Shown: positions 16,268 to 24,827, counted from the first letter of the stretch. The stretch is 64,000 nt of DNA from Streptomonospora mangrovi (GCF_027604915.1 NZ_JAJAQC010000012.1:1-64000); one strand, 5' to 3'. Notes: generated by a model from the letters alone, not told the origin. Numbers and translations are program-made.

Positions 16268-18135
16268 CCGCGCGCGACAGCGACACGGCCGCCGAAGCGG
16301 GAGCGTCCCGCGCGGGGCGGCGGCTGCCCGTCGCCGACGCCCGCCAGGTCGCCCGCGCGGTGCGCGCGGCGCTGGGCGGGCGGTGGTGGTCGCTGGCCGG
16401 TGTGGTCGCCATTCTCACGGCGGGAGCGGCCGCCGACCTCATCGCTCCGGCCGCGCTCGGCGGGCTGGTCGACGCCGTGGAGTCCGGCGAGACGGGCACC
16501 GCCTGGCTGTGGACCCTGGGCGCGGCCATGGTCGGCGGCGCCCTGGTCGGCGCCGTCCTGACGGCCGTCGGCGTGGTGACGGCCTCCCGCCTGTACGAGA
16601 CGGTCATCGCCCAATTGCGCGAGCGCATGGTCGCCCGCGCGTTCGAGCTGCCGCAGGGCATGGTCGAGGAGGCGGGCAGCGGCGACCTGGTCTCGCGCGC
16701 CACCGACGACGTCGCCGAGATCTCCCAGGCCGCGCCGCGCATCGTGCCCGCGCTGACCAGTTCGCTCTTCACCATCGCCGTGACGCTGGTCGGCATCGCG
16801 GTCGTGGACTACCGCTACGCGCTGGCGGTCGCGGTGATCGTGCCCATCCACGTGTTCGCCGTGCGCTGGTACCTGCGCAACGCCCCGCAGGTGTACACGG
16901 CGCAGCGCGCCGCCATGGCCGAGCGCGCCCACCACCTGCTGACCTCCCTCCACGGGATCGACACCGTGCACGCCTACCGGTTGCAGGACCGCCACAACGC
17001 CCGCATCGCGCGGGCGTCGTGGCAGGTGGTGGGGTGGGAACTGCGGGCCCGCGTCGTGCAGAACCGGTTCTTCGGGCGGCTCAACGTGGCGGAGTTCCTC
17101 GGCATGACGGGGCTGCTGGTCGTGGGCTACCTGCTGGTGACCAACGACCTGGGCACCCTGGGCGGCGCGACGACGGCGATCATGTTCTTCATCCGGCTGT
17201 TCAACCCGATCAACAGCCTGCTCATCGTCATCGACGACATGCAGTCGGCGCTGGCATCCCTGGCGCGGATCGTCGGGGTCATCGACGCCACGCCCGAACC
17301 CCAGGAGCCGGGGCACGACGCGGTCAGCGCGCCCGGCGACGCGGACGACCGGGAGGACGCCGCGGACAACGGGGAGGACGACGCCGTCAGCGCGCTGGCG
17401 GACGCCGGCGCTCCGCCCGTCCTGGCCCTGCGGGACGTCGCGTTCCACTACGACCCCGACCGCCCGGTCCTCAACGGGGTGAGCCTGGAGATCGGCCGCA
17501 CCGAGACGGTCGCGCTCGTCGGGCCCTCCGGCGCGGGCAAGAGCACCGTCGCCGCACTGGCGGCCGGCGTGCACGAGCCGACGGCGGGCTCGGTCCGCCG
17601 CCCTCCGGCGGCGGAGGGGCGCGACCGCGACCTGGTCCTCATCACCCAGGAGGTGCACGTCTTCGCCGCGACCCTGCGCGAGAACCTCACCCTGGCGGCC
17701 CCTTCGGCCGACGACGAGCAGGTCAGGGCGGCGCTCGCCACGGTCGGCGCCGACGGCCTCCTGGCCCGCCTTCCCGAAGGACTCGACACCGTGGTCGGCA
17801 CCGAGGGGCACAGCCTGACACCGGCCGAGGCCCAACTGCTGGCCCTGGCCAGGATGGTCCTCGCCGACCCGGCCGTGGCCATCCTCGACGAGGCCACCGC
17901 CGAGGCGGGGTCCGCCCACGCCGGCACCCTCGACAGCGCCACGGCGGCGGCCCTGTCGGGCCGAGCCGGCCTCGTGGTCGCCCACCGCCTGGACCAGGCC
18001 AAAGCCTGCGACCGCATCCTCGTCATCGAGTCCGGCCGCATCATCGAGGAGGGCAGCCACACCGACCTCCGCGCCCTCGGCGGCACCTACGCCGCCCTCT
18101 GGGAGGCCTGGAGCCGCCAGACCGCGCCGCGTTAG
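16264..18135 (+). CDS. ABC exporter half-transporter B (active nucleotide site, degenerate signature)
   Basis: This 623-residue partner of the preceding protein has a six-helix membrane domain (about 40-345), an acidic linker (about 352-382) and a nucleotide-binding domain. Here Walker A GPSGAGKST (420-428), Walker B AILDEAT with catalytic Glu543, and the switch histidine His574 (VAHRL) are intact. The signature has become LTPAEAQ (518-524). Combined with the intact LSGGQ of partner A, one composite ATP site is complete and the other is broken on both faces. Substrate is unknown. The iron box upstream suggests siderophore or iron-stress-related export. Confidence 0.9.
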   Translation: MTARDSDTAAEAGASRAGRRLPVADARQVARAVRAALGGRWWSLAGVVAILTAGAAADLIAPAALGGLVDAVESGETGTAWLWTLGAAMVGGALVGAVLTAVGVVTASRLYETVIAQLRERMVARAFELPQGMVEEAGSGDLVSRATDDVAEISQAAPRIVPALTSSLFTIAVTLVGIAVVDYRYALAVAVIVPIHVFAVRWYLRNAPQVYTAQRAAMAERAHHLLTSLHGIDTVHAYRLQDRHNARIARASWQVVGWELRARVVQNRFFGRLNVAEFLGMTGLLVVGYLLVTNDLGTLGGATTAIMFFIRLFNPINSLLIVIDDMQSALASLARIVGVIDATPEPQEPGHDAVSAPGDADDREDAADNGEDDAVSALADAGAPPVLALRDVAFHYDPDRPVLNGVSLEIGRTETVALVGPSGAGKSTVAALAAGVHEPTAGSVRRPPAAEGRDRDLVLITQEVHVFAATLRENLTLAAPSADDEQVRAALATVGADGLLARLPEGLDTVVGTEGHSLTPAEAQLLALARMVLADPAVAILDEATAEAGSAHAGTLDSATAAALSGRAGLVVAHRLDQAKACDRILVIESGRIIEEGSHTDLRALGGTYAALWEAWSRQTAPR

Positions 18136-18466
18136 CGGACGGCGGCCGCCCAACACCCCCGATCCCCGACTCCGCCTCCCCGAATCCGCTTCAATCCCCG
18201 AACCCCCGGATCCCGGGGGCCGTGCCGCGCGTCGTAGGCGACAGCGGCGGACACCCCCCGCCCGCCGCGCCGGTCCGGCAGCACGCCGACCCGGCAGGCC
18301 CCGCAGGCCCCGGGGCCGAACGGCCCCGCCGGACCATGGCCGACCCGTCGACTCCTCGCCCCCGCGCCGACAGCCCGCAGCGGCGCGGCGGCCGGCGGAT
18401 CCGGTGAAAACGGGATGACCCCGGACGGGTCTGTCCGCAAGGGTGGGGGCGGACCAGGAGGCACAC
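18136..18466. other. Intergenic region with terminator-like hairpin
   Basis: There is no gene. The pyrimidine-rich stretch 18155-18205 repeats ATCCCCGA-like words. It is followed by a hairpin at 18203-18219, listed separately. The end of the region carries the promoter and ribosome site of the next gene. Confidence 0.4.
18203..18219 (+). terminator. Hairpin after the ABC exporter operon
   Basis: CCCCCGG (18203-18209) pairs with CCGGGGG (18213-18219) around a three-base loop, about 70 bases after the exporter stop. There is no T-run. Confidence 0.4.
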
Positions 18467-20809
18467 ATGCATGACGCGACCGACCACGGCGGGCTGGAGG
18501 CCCGCCTCATCCAGGCCACCCTGCGCGTCCCCGCGCGCGCCGGTGCGCCCTCCGGCCGGGCGGAGAACGTGGCCCGACAGGCGGACGCCGCGCTGCTGAC
18601 GGCGGGGTTCGCCTGCTCCCGGGAACTGCTGGAGCACATCGCCGGGCTGGAACCCGGCGCCGCGATCGACACCGCCGTCGCCGTCCTCGCCGCCGTGCGA
18701 GGCCTGGCGGGCGGCCACGTCGACCACAACGTCTACTTCGCCGACTTCCCGGCCAACGTGCCCGACACCCTGGACTTCTGGGCGGACTGCCTGGCCCGCG
18801 CGCTCGTCGGCGCCGCCGAAGGCGACGACGAGGACGCCGCCGCCGGGACGGACGCCGTCGTCGCGGACCCCACCAAGGCGGACGCCGCCGCCGAAGGCGC
18901 GGACGACGCGGCCGAGGACGGGCACCCCGGCGCCGACCCCGCGCCGCGCCCCGACGGGGTGAACCTGCTGGGCCTGCCCGCCTACGGGCGCTACCAGCAC
19001 ACCTACGCCGACCTCCTCCTGCGCCACGACGACCTCGTGGCCTCGGCCAAGGACCGCGTCACCGTGCTGCACCTGGGCGGTCCCCTGCCCGAGGAGGCGC
19101 ACCGCCACTACCTGCGGCTGGCCGCCTCGCCCGTCCCGCTGGGCGAGGCCGACCGCGACCTGCTGGGGCTGCTGGCCGCCTACTGCGTCGACGACCCCCA
19201 GCCCGAGGAGATCGGCATCCGCGAGAACCGGGCGCTGGTCAACCGGGTGCGCCTGGCGCACGGCCGCCCGCTGCTCGTGGACACCGCCACCGACGTCCTG
19301 CGCCTGGCGTGCGCCCTGTCGGGAGGCGACGTCACCCTCGCCACGCCCACCCGCTTCACCTCGCTGCCGCGCGCCGACCGCCGCGCGCTCATGGCCGCTC
19401 TGGACCGGGTGGTCGCCGGCCAGCCCGCCAAGCTCGGCGACGTCAACCGCCACGCGGGCCGCTGGAAGCGGCTCGGCGAGCGGCTGCACCCCCACGAGCA
19501 CCCCGAGCACCCGCACGCCCAGGAGGTGTTCGCGGTCGCGCGCGGCGACCGGCGCGCCGTCTCCCTGGCCGGACGCATCGAGGCCGCGTTCGCCGCCGGC
19601 GACACCGCCGAGGCGGTGCGGCTGCTCGCCGCGTCGCCCGGGCAGCTCGTGCGCAACCTGGACCGACTCCTGCGCACACCCGGCACCCCCGCCCCGGACG
19701 CGACCGCCTCGGGAAAGACCGCTCCGGGAGGGACCGCCCCGGACGCGGTCGGCCTGATCGCCGGTGCCCTGGCCGAGGCCGCCCCGCACGTCGCCGGGCG
19801 GGTGCTGGTGGGCGCCCGCGAGCACCTGAGCGGCCGCACCGGGCTCGGCGGGGCGCGGCTGTTCGCCAACCGCTCCGCCCGCGCGTGGGTGGCGCCCGAC
19901 GACCGGGTACCGCTCGGCACCGAGGCCGTCGCGCGCGTCACGGCGGTCCTGGACGCGGAGATCGCCGCGCGCCTGCCGGCCGCCGAGCGGGTCCTGGTCG
20001 ACCCCGACGTCCTGGAGGTCGCCGTGCCCAGCGCCCGCGCGCCCGAGGGCGGGCTGGGCATGCTGCCCCGCGGCTCCACCACCCGGGTGGACGGCGACCA
20101 CCTGCGCTTCTTCGTGTACTGGCGCCAGGCCCGGGAAATCACCGACCTCGACCTGTCGGTGCTGTTCCTCGACGCCGGCTTCGGCTTCCAGGGGCAGGTG
20201 TCGTGGACGTCCCTGTCGGGCTACGGCGGCACCCACTCGGGCGACATCGTCGAGGCGTCCGAGGGCGCCACCGAGATGATCGACCTCGACCTGGCCCGGG
20301 TCTCCGCCGCCTACGTGGTGCCGCAGGTCAACGTCTTCCAGGGGGAGGGCTTCGCCGAGCTCGCCGAGGGGTTCTTCGGCTACATGACCCGCGACGCCGA
20401 TCAGGCCGGCATGCCCTTCGAGGCCCGCACGGTCCGCGTCAAGTCCGACCTGGTGGGCACGGGCCGCGTCGTGCTGCCGCTGGTGTTCGCCCGCGACCCC
20501 GACACGGGCGGGTGGCGGGCGCGGTGGATGCACCTGAGCCTGTCGGGCCAGGCGGCGTTCAACCGGGTCGAGGACAACCACGCCGACACCGGCGCGCTCG
20601 CGCGCGCCATCGTGGAGTACCGGTACCTGACCATCGGCCACCTGGTGGAATCGATGCGCCACCGCGGCGCGCGGGTGGAAATCCGCAAGGAATCTCCCGG
20701 CCGGCTGAGCCCCGGCGACGTCTACCTCGGCCTGGAGCACCCCGAAGACCTGGGAGACGACGGAGAGGTCTTCACCCCCGCCCGCTTCCCGGAACTCATT
20801 GGCGGCTGA
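18467..20809 (+). CDS. Large TerD-related protein (MXAN_6230/SCO0854-like)
   Basis: The protein has 780 residues and ATG 18467 follows CAGGAGG. The C-terminal part (about 545-740) has TerD-like features: FFVYWRQAREITDLDLSVLF, then GYGGTHSGDI and EMIDLDLARV. TerD proteins bind calcium and belong to tellurite/stress-resistance systems. The whole resembles a family of large myxobacterial and streptomycete proteins that, as I recall, carry a RING-like zinc motif after the N-terminal helical domain. Here that place (about 115-165) is an Asp/Glu/Ala-rich linker without paired cysteines. A His-rich stretch (RLHPHEHPEHPHAQ, about 345) could bind metal. No other ter gene is adjacent. Function unknown. 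Confidence 0.75.
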   Translation: MHDATDHGGLEARLIQATLRVPARAGAPSGRAENVARQADAALLTAGFACSRELLEHIAGLEPGAAIDTAVAVLAAVRGLAGGHVDHNVYFADFPANVPDTLDFWADCLARALVGAAEGDDEDAAAGTDAVVADPTKADAAAEGADDAAEDGHPGADPAPRPDGVNLLGLPAYGRYQHTYADLLLRHDDLVASAKDRVTVLHLGGPLPEEAHRHYLRLAASPVPLGEADRDLLGLLAAYCVDDPQPEEIGIRENRALVNRVRLAHGRPLLVDTATDVLRLACALSGGDVTLATPTRFTSLPRADRRALMAALDRVVAGQPAKLGDVNRHAGRWKRLGERLHPHEHPEHPHAQEVFAVARGDRRAVSLAGRIEAAFAAGDTAEAVRLLAASPGQLVRNLDRLLRTPGTPAPDATASGKTAPGGTAPDAVGLIAGALAEAAPHVAGRVLVGAREHLSGRTGLGGARLFANRSARAWVAPDDRVPLGTEAVARVTAVLDAEIAARLPAAERVLVDPDVLEVAVPSARAPEGGLGMLPRGSTTRVDGDHLRFFVYWRQAREITDLDLSVLFLDAGFGFQGQVSWTSLSGYGGTHSGDIVEASEGATEMIDLDLARVSAAYVVPQVNVFQGEGFAELAEGFFGYMTRDADQAGMPFEARTVRVKSDLVGTGRVVLPLVFARDPDTGGWRARWMHLSLSGQAAFNRVEDNHADTGALARAIVEYRYLTIGHLVESMRHRGARVEIRKESPGRLSPGDVYLGLEHPEDLGDDGEVFTPARFPELIGG

Positions 20810-20912
20810 GCCCTCGGGTGCCTTAAACTCGGGGGCGGTGAGGCCATGGCGGCGCTTCCTTCTCATCCTTTCTTATGGTCTAGCTCCGCCACTCTCCTCA
20901 CCTTCACACTTC

Positions 20913-20938
20913 GAGGGGTCGGCCACCGCCGGCCCCTC
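20913..20938. terminator. Hairpin between convergent genes
   Basis: An 11-base stem (GAGGGGTCGGC with GCCGGCCCCTC, one T-G pair) encloses a CACC loop. It lies between the TerD-related gene and the MFS gene, which converge, so it may serve either. The rest of the 306-base gap (20810-21115) shows no gene. Confidence 0.45.
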
Positions 20939-21115
20939 ACTCGTTTCCTTGCGCCGGAGGGGTGACGAGACGGAGGGTGGCCGACACACCCCGAAAGAGC
21001 GAATGAGGAAGCGGCCACCGCCCGCGAGGAACGCGGGGCTGATGGGGTCCGGTCCGGTTCCAGGTTGGCGACCATGCGATGAAGGGCGCACGCCGAAGGC
21101 GCCGGCCTTTCGACG

Positions 21116-22345
21116 TCAACTCGCCTGCCGCTCCGGAGCGCCATCGCGTCCTGTTGCGCCGCGCCGCCCGTGCAGCAGCGAGATGGGCAGCAGCAGGGTC
21201 GCGGCCAGACCGCCGAGCAGGGCGAAGGCCATCCGGAAGTCGCCGGCGGCGTCGCGCAGGATCCCCACCAGCACAGGGGCCAGCGCCGCGCACCCGTAGC
21301 CGACGATGAACGCCATCGCGCTGAATCGCCCGGCTTCGGCGGAGTCGCGGCCGACCACCGCGGGCAGCGCCAGTACCAGGGTGAACAGGCCGCCATGGCC
21401 CACACCGACGAGGGCGATCCACAGCCAGGTCACCGCGGTGGGGGCCAGCCCCAGCCCCGCCAGGCCGACGGCGGTCAGGGCGGCCGTGAGCGCCAATCCG
21501 ATCCGCGGGTCGCGCTTTTCCCCGAGGAGGGCCGGGACGGCCACCATCGCCGCGACCTGGATCGAGATCATCACGGTCAGCAGCGCGCCGGCTGCCGCCG
21601 GAGTGTGGTCGGCGTCGTCGTGCAGCAGCGGCGCGACCCAGGCCAACTCGCAGTAGTACAGCGCGGAGTTGGCGGCTGCCAGGGCGGTGACGCGCCAGGC
21701 GGTGCCGCTGCGCCAGGGAAGGCCGCGAGGCGCAGGGGCGGAGCCGGCCGCGGCTCCGTCGAGGTCCAGTGGCCCCCGGGCGGCGGACCACAGCACCATC
21801 CCGGCCACCGCCAGCACCGCCCAAGACGCCAACGCACCGGGCCAGGAGCCGAGCGCATCGGCCAAGGGCGCGCTGACCCCCGCCGCCACCGCGCCACCCA
21901 GGCCGAGGCCGGCGGTGTAGACGCCGGTCACCAGGCCCACGCGTCCTGCGAACCGCGACTTCACGACGGCGGGCAGGAGCGTCTGCGCGATCGCGATGCC
22001 CGCTCCCACGACCGCCGCGCAGCTCAACTGCACCCAGGTGGAGGGGCCCGCGGCGCGGGCCGCGGTGGCGACTGTGATGACGGCCAGGCCGAGCAGGACG
22101 CCGCGGTGCAGGCCGAAGCGGCGGCCGGCGACCGCGGCGAGGGGGGCGCACACGCCCATGGCGAGTGTGGGGACGGTCGTCAGCAGCGCCGCGGCCGTGG
22201 CGGGGAGGTCCAGGTCGGCGCGGATGCGGTCCATCAGCGGGGACACGGCCGCGATCGCGGGGCGCAGGTTCGCGGCGGCGACGAACAACGCGGCGGCTCC
22301 CAGCACCGCGGGTGCCGCGTCGACTCGGGAGGAGGCGTGGGTCAC
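21116..22345 (-). CDS. MFS transporter, CynX/NimT-like
   Basis: This 12-segment major-facilitator protein of about 409 residues resembles the cyanate/nitroimidazole group (CynX, NimT, YeaN). The opening LFVAAANLRPAIAAVSPLM with NLRP is typical, and LGLGGAVAAGVSAPL follows in the fifth segment. The frame is open to TTG 22357, but GTG 22345 has TTGGAG six bases upstream, so I prefer it. The gene is divergent from an Rrf2 regulator, and an operator-like sequence sits 18 bases upstream of this start. Substrate is unknown. CynX homology and the cyanase gene 9 kb away do not prove a link. Confidence 0.88.
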   Translation of the reverse strand: MTHASSRVDAAPAVLGAAALFVAAANLRPAIAAVSPLMDRIRADLDLPATAAALLTTVPTLAMGVCAPLAAVAGRRFGLHRGVLLGLAVITVATAARAAGPSTWVQLSCAAVVGAGIAIAQTLLPAVVKSRFAGRVGLVTGVYTAGLGLGGAVAAGVSAPLADALGSWPGALASWAVLAVAGMVLWSAARGPLDLDGAAAGSAPAPRGLPWRSGTAWRVTALAAANSALYYCELAWVAPLLHDDADHTPAAAGALLTVMISIQVAAMVAVPALLGEKRDPRIGLALTAALTAVGLAGLGLAPTAVTWLWIALVGVGHGGLFTLVLALPAVVGRDSAEAGRFSAMAFIVGYGCAALAPVLVGILRDAAGDFRMAFALLGGLAATLLLPISLLHGRRGATGRDGAPERQAS

Positions 22346-22362
22346 AGAGGGCTCCAAGAACG

Positions 22363-22384
22363 ATCTCGGACGGTTTTTATCCGG
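22363..22384 (-). promoter_or_regulatory. Operator copy 1 in the MFS/Rrf2 intergenic region
   Basis: The sequence reads ATCTCGGACG, eight bases, CCGG on the plus strand. The same pattern recurs in the opposite orientation at 22408-22429. It lies just upstream of the MFS start and is a strong candidate Rrf2 binding site. Confidence 0.6.
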
Positions 22385-22407
22385 AATGCTTGGAGTTCTA
22401 CCACAAC

Positions 22408-22429
22408 CCGGACACTAAACGTCCGAGAT
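22408..22429 (+). promoter_or_regulatory. Operator copy 2 in the MFS/Rrf2 intergenic region
   Basis: This is the inverted copy of the site at 22363-22384 (ATCTCGGACG-N8-CCGG on the minus strand), ending 11 bases before the rrf2-family ATG. Its position over the regulator's own start region suggests autoregulation as well as control of the MFS gene. Confidence 0.6.
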
Positions 22430-22440
22430 AGACTCGCCCC

Positions 22441-22923
22441 ATGAAGCTGTCCAACGGGGTGGAATGGGCCCTTCACTGCTGCGTCTCGCTCAGTCAGAGC
22501 CGGACGCCGGTGCCGGCGGCGCGGCTGGCCGAACTGCACGGCATTCCGCCGGCCTACCTGGCCAAGCACCTCCAAACCCTGTCCCGGGCCGGGATCGTGC
22601 ATTCGACCGCGGGCCAGGTCGGTGGCTACCGCCTCACCAGGTCGGCGGAGGCGATCAGCGCCTTGGACGTGGTCCGGGCCATCGACGGAACCGAACCCGC
22701 CTACCGCTGCGCCGAGATCCGGCAGCGTGGACCGCTCGCCGTTCCCGCCGAGCAGTGCACACGCCCGTGCGCGATCGCCCGCGCCATGGCCGCCGCCGAG
22801 GACGCCTGGGCCGGCGTCCTCTCCCGCATCACCATCGCCGACCTCGCCTCCGCCATCGACACCGACTCCGACGGCGCGGCGCTCGCCGACCTCCGCCGCT
22901 GGCTGGCCGCCGCTCCCCGCTGA
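22441..22923 (+). CDS. Rrf2-family transcriptional regulator
   Basis: This is a 160-residue winged helix-turn-helix regulator starting MKLSNGVEWALHC, the usual Rrf2 opening. The recognition region is IPPAYLAKHLQTLSRAGIVHS (about 35-55), followed by the wing AGQVGGYRLTR. Three cysteines (Cys90, Cys106, Cys110) lie where Rrf2 proteins such as NsrR and IscR hold an Fe-S cluster or sense redox or electrophiles. The gene is divergent from the MFS transporter, with two inverted operator copies between them, so it probably controls both. The signal is unknown. Confidence 0.9.
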   Translation: MKLSNGVEWALHCCVSLSQSRTPVPAARLAELHGIPPAYLAKHLQTLSRAGIVHSTAGQVGGYRLTRSAEAISALDVVRAIDGTEPAYRCAEIRQRGPLAVPAEQCTRPCAIARAMAAAEDAWAGVLSRITIADLASAIDTDSDGAALADLRRWLAAAPR

Positions 22924-22950
22924 CGCGGACGAGCGCCGCCGCGTCGCGGC

Positions 22951-23490
22951 CTAACCGGCGAAGTCGGCCGGGATCAGGCTGTAGGCGGCGAGGTCCCCGC
23001 GTCCTGAGCGGGTCAGCGCGGCGTTGCGCAGAACGCCCTCGAAGCGGAACCCGGCGGCTTCGGCCACGCGGATCGACGCGGCGTTGTCCACCATGGCCAG
23101 CAGGGCTACGCGGGTCATGTTCCGGGTGTTCAGCGCCCATCGGGCCACGGTGCGCACCGACTCGGCGGCGTAGCCGCTGCCCCGCCCCCAGGGCGCCGTC
23201 CAGTAGTGGATCTCGGTGACCATCGCGGTCCAGTCCGTGCGGATCAGCGCGACGTGCCCCACCAGTCGCCCGTCCTCACGGCGCTCGACGGCGAAGACCG
23301 GCCCGCTCGAACACCACTCGACGGCCCGTGGCAGATCGGCCCCTGCCGTGGACAGCCCGACGGGCGCGAAGCGCAGGTAGGTTTCGTCGTTCCACACCGC
23401 GTGCACATCGGCGGCGTCCTCCGGTCGGAACGGGCGCAGCGTCAGGCGCTCGCTTGTCAAGCCTGCTCGGGGGCACGCGTGCTCGGTCAC
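22951..23490 (-). CDS. GNAT acetyltransferase, RimJ/RimL-like
   Basis: This 179-residue N-acetyltransferase opens with LTSERLTLRPFRPEDAADV, typical of the RimJ/RimL group. The acetyl-CoA loop GRGSGYAAESVRTVARWAL lies near 105-125, followed by the conserved NAASIRVAEAAGFRFEGVLR. The closest characterised relatives acetylate ribosomal protein N-termini or amino-sugar antibiotics; the target here cannot be inferred. It converges with the Rrf2 gene, 27 bases away. Confidence 0.88.
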   Translation of the reverse strand: MTEHACPRAGLTSERLTLRPFRPEDAADVHAVWNDETYLRFAPVGLSTAGADLPRAVEWCSSGPVFAVERREDGRLVGHVALIRTDWTAMVTEIHYWTAPWGRGSGYAAESVRTVARWALNTRNMTRVALLAMVDNAASIRVAEAAGFRFEGVLRNAALTRSGRGDLAAYSLIPADFAG

Positions 23491-23627
23491 ACTGTGAGCC
23501 TACGGCGCACGCCACCCGTGGAGGAAGCGAAGGGTGCTCCCACGGCCCGCCCCTCTCGACCCGCGGCCGCTCGTTTGGGCGCCCGCGTCGAGAAGGCCCT
23601 AGCCGTCGTCGAGCGCACCGTGGGCCG

Positions 23628-24227
23628 CTAGTGGGGCATGGGCCCGGACCGGCGGCGCAGGTAGTAGGCGCCGGCGAGCACGAGGACGACCGGTCCCCAC
23701 ACGCGGAGCGGCGCGGTGCACACCCGTGCGAGCGCCCGCCACCAACCGTTGTCGTAGGTGATGTCCTGGCTCACGCCGAGCAGGGACAAGGACTGTCCGC
23801 CGCCGATCGGCACGGAGCAGAACAGCACGGTGAGGGCCAGCCCGCCGAGCACGGCGGGCACGGCTGCCGCGAGGGGAGGGACGCGCCTCCCGCCGATGAC
23901 GGGCAGCCAGACGGGTACGACCTCGCCCCAGCGGCGCACCAGGCCCAGGCACAGGAACGCGACCAGTTCGGTCACCAGACTCAGGCCCAGCACATAGGGG
24001 ATGCTTACCCACAGGGCCGGCAGGGTGGCCTCGTGCTGCTGCCCCATGTCGAAGTGGAAGGCGAACGGCAGCCGCCACAGGCACGAGGGCAGGAGCAGGA
24101 GCGGCATCGTGTAGGCCAGCCGCAGCACCCAGCGTGGAACGGGCCGCTCGGTGTCGGCGCTGTCGGGAGGGGTGTGCGAAATCGCGCGCAGGAGCCGGGT
24201 ATTCGTCATGGCCGACAGTCTCGCCAC
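23628..24227 (-). CDS. Integral membrane protein of unknown function
   Basis: This 199-residue protein has four to five predicted membrane helices: residues about 32-50, 66-90, 105-130 and 165-185 by hydrophobicity. A short polar loop (GGGQSLSLLGVSQDITYDNGW) lies before the last helix. The C-terminus ends in a basic RRRSGPMPH tail. GTG 24227 is the longest start and ATG 24209 is equally plausible; neither has a strong ribosome site. I do not recognise the family. A large inverted repeat lies just upstream (24244-24284). Confidence 0.7.
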   Translation of the reverse strand: MARLSAMTNTRLLRAISHTPPDSADTERPVPRWVLRLAYTMPLLLLPSCLWRLPFAFHFDMGQQHEATLPALWVSIPYVLGLSLVTELVAFLCLGLVRRWGEVVPVWLPVIGGRRVPPLAAAVPAVLGGLALTVLFCSVPIGGGQSLSLLGVSQDITYDNGWWRALARVCTAPLRVWGPVVLVLAGAYYLRRRSGPMPH

Positions 24228-24243
24228 CGGCCCTGGACCTGGT

Positions 24244-24284
24244 GATCCCCCGTGCGGGTGAAGAGGCTCCCCTCACGGGGGATC
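24244..24284. promoter_or_regulatory. Inverted repeat upstream of the membrane-protein gene
   Basis: GATCCCCCGTG (24244-24254) is perfectly complementary to CACGGGGGATC (24274-24284), with a 19-base spacer. It begins 17 bases from the start of the minus-strand membrane-protein gene. It could be an operator, a leader hairpin, or a terminator for transcription coming from tRNA-Pro. Nearby, at 24363-24384, an 11-mer beginning ATGTGCACCG is tandemly duplicated. Confidence 0.45.
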
Positions 24285-24415
24285 CCACCGCCGACGCGAT
24301 GGACAGAGGGCGGATGAAGGCGGCGGCGCGGGCCGCGCAATCCCAGCTCAGCGACGGGAGCCATGTGCACCGAATGTGCACCGGCGGCCCTCAGCCACCG
24401 GACCCCGGAAACGAC

Positions 24416-24447
24416 GAACGGGCGCTCACCTGTGTGAACGCCCGTTC
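24416..24447 (-). terminator. Terminator of tRNA-Pro
   Basis: A 14-base stem with a single mismatch (GAACGGGCG...CGCCCGTTC core) and a CTGT loop lies directly after the tRNA 3' end on the minus strand. A short T3 tract follows. Its strength and position fit a dedicated tRNA terminator. Confidence 0.7.
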
Positions 24448-24452
24448 CTATG

Positions 24453-24526
24453 TCGGGACGGCGGGATTTGAACCCACGACCCCTTGACCCCCAGTCAAGT
24501 GCGCTGCCAAACTGCGCTACGTCCCG
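24453..24526 (-). tRNA. tRNA-Pro (GGG anticodon)
   Basis: On the minus strand a 7-bp acceptor stem (CGGGACG with CGTCCCG) encloses a standard cloverleaf. The anticodon arm is CTTGA-CTGGGGG-TCAAG with anticodon GGG, and the T arm contains GGTTCAAATCC. The length is 74 bases including the discriminator A. CCA is not encoded. It reads CCC/CCU proline codons. Confidence 0.95.
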
Positions 24527-24827
24527 GTGTCCTGCGGGTTTCCCCTTCGGACGAGTAAGACTCTATCGCATCCTGAGGGCTGGTTGGGACGGGATTTCCG
24601 GGCCGGGCGAGGGCCGCCGGTGGCGGTGGTGAGGGGTGGGTGTCGCTGCGGGCGCGCTTGGCTGCTGCGTGGCGCCGCCGAGCCGGCGGCGCCGAGGTCG
24701 GCCGTGCTGCTCGCCGGGGGACCCCGCGCGCGTTTGTGCGGTGGCATGACGTGCCGCGATGCGGTTGGGGCCGGGCTAAACGGGGGGTGAACGGGCACCT
24801 CGCGCGGGGCGCCTTACGTTGTTGGCC
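24527..24827. other. Intergenic region between tRNA-Pro and the methyltransferase
   Basis: There is no gene. Near 24813-24820, TTACGTTG lies seven bases before the methyltransferase ATG. If TACGTT is a -10 box, that mRNA would be nearly leaderless. No clear -35 box is visible. Confidence 0.35.

Noticed and set aside
15325-18729. 1134-codon antisense frame over the ABC exporter
   Set aside because: It overlaps two well-defined ABC proteins and has a repetitive composition and no motifs.
21116-22345. MFS gene as the cyanate transporter partner of cynS
   Set aside because: It resembles CynX only at family level, lies 9 kb from cynS and is paired with its own Rrf2 regulator.
24363-24384. Tandem 11-mer beginning ATGTGCACCG near tRNA-Pro
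   Set aside because: It has only two copies and no relation to a gene start or the tRNA end, so it is too weak to call a site.
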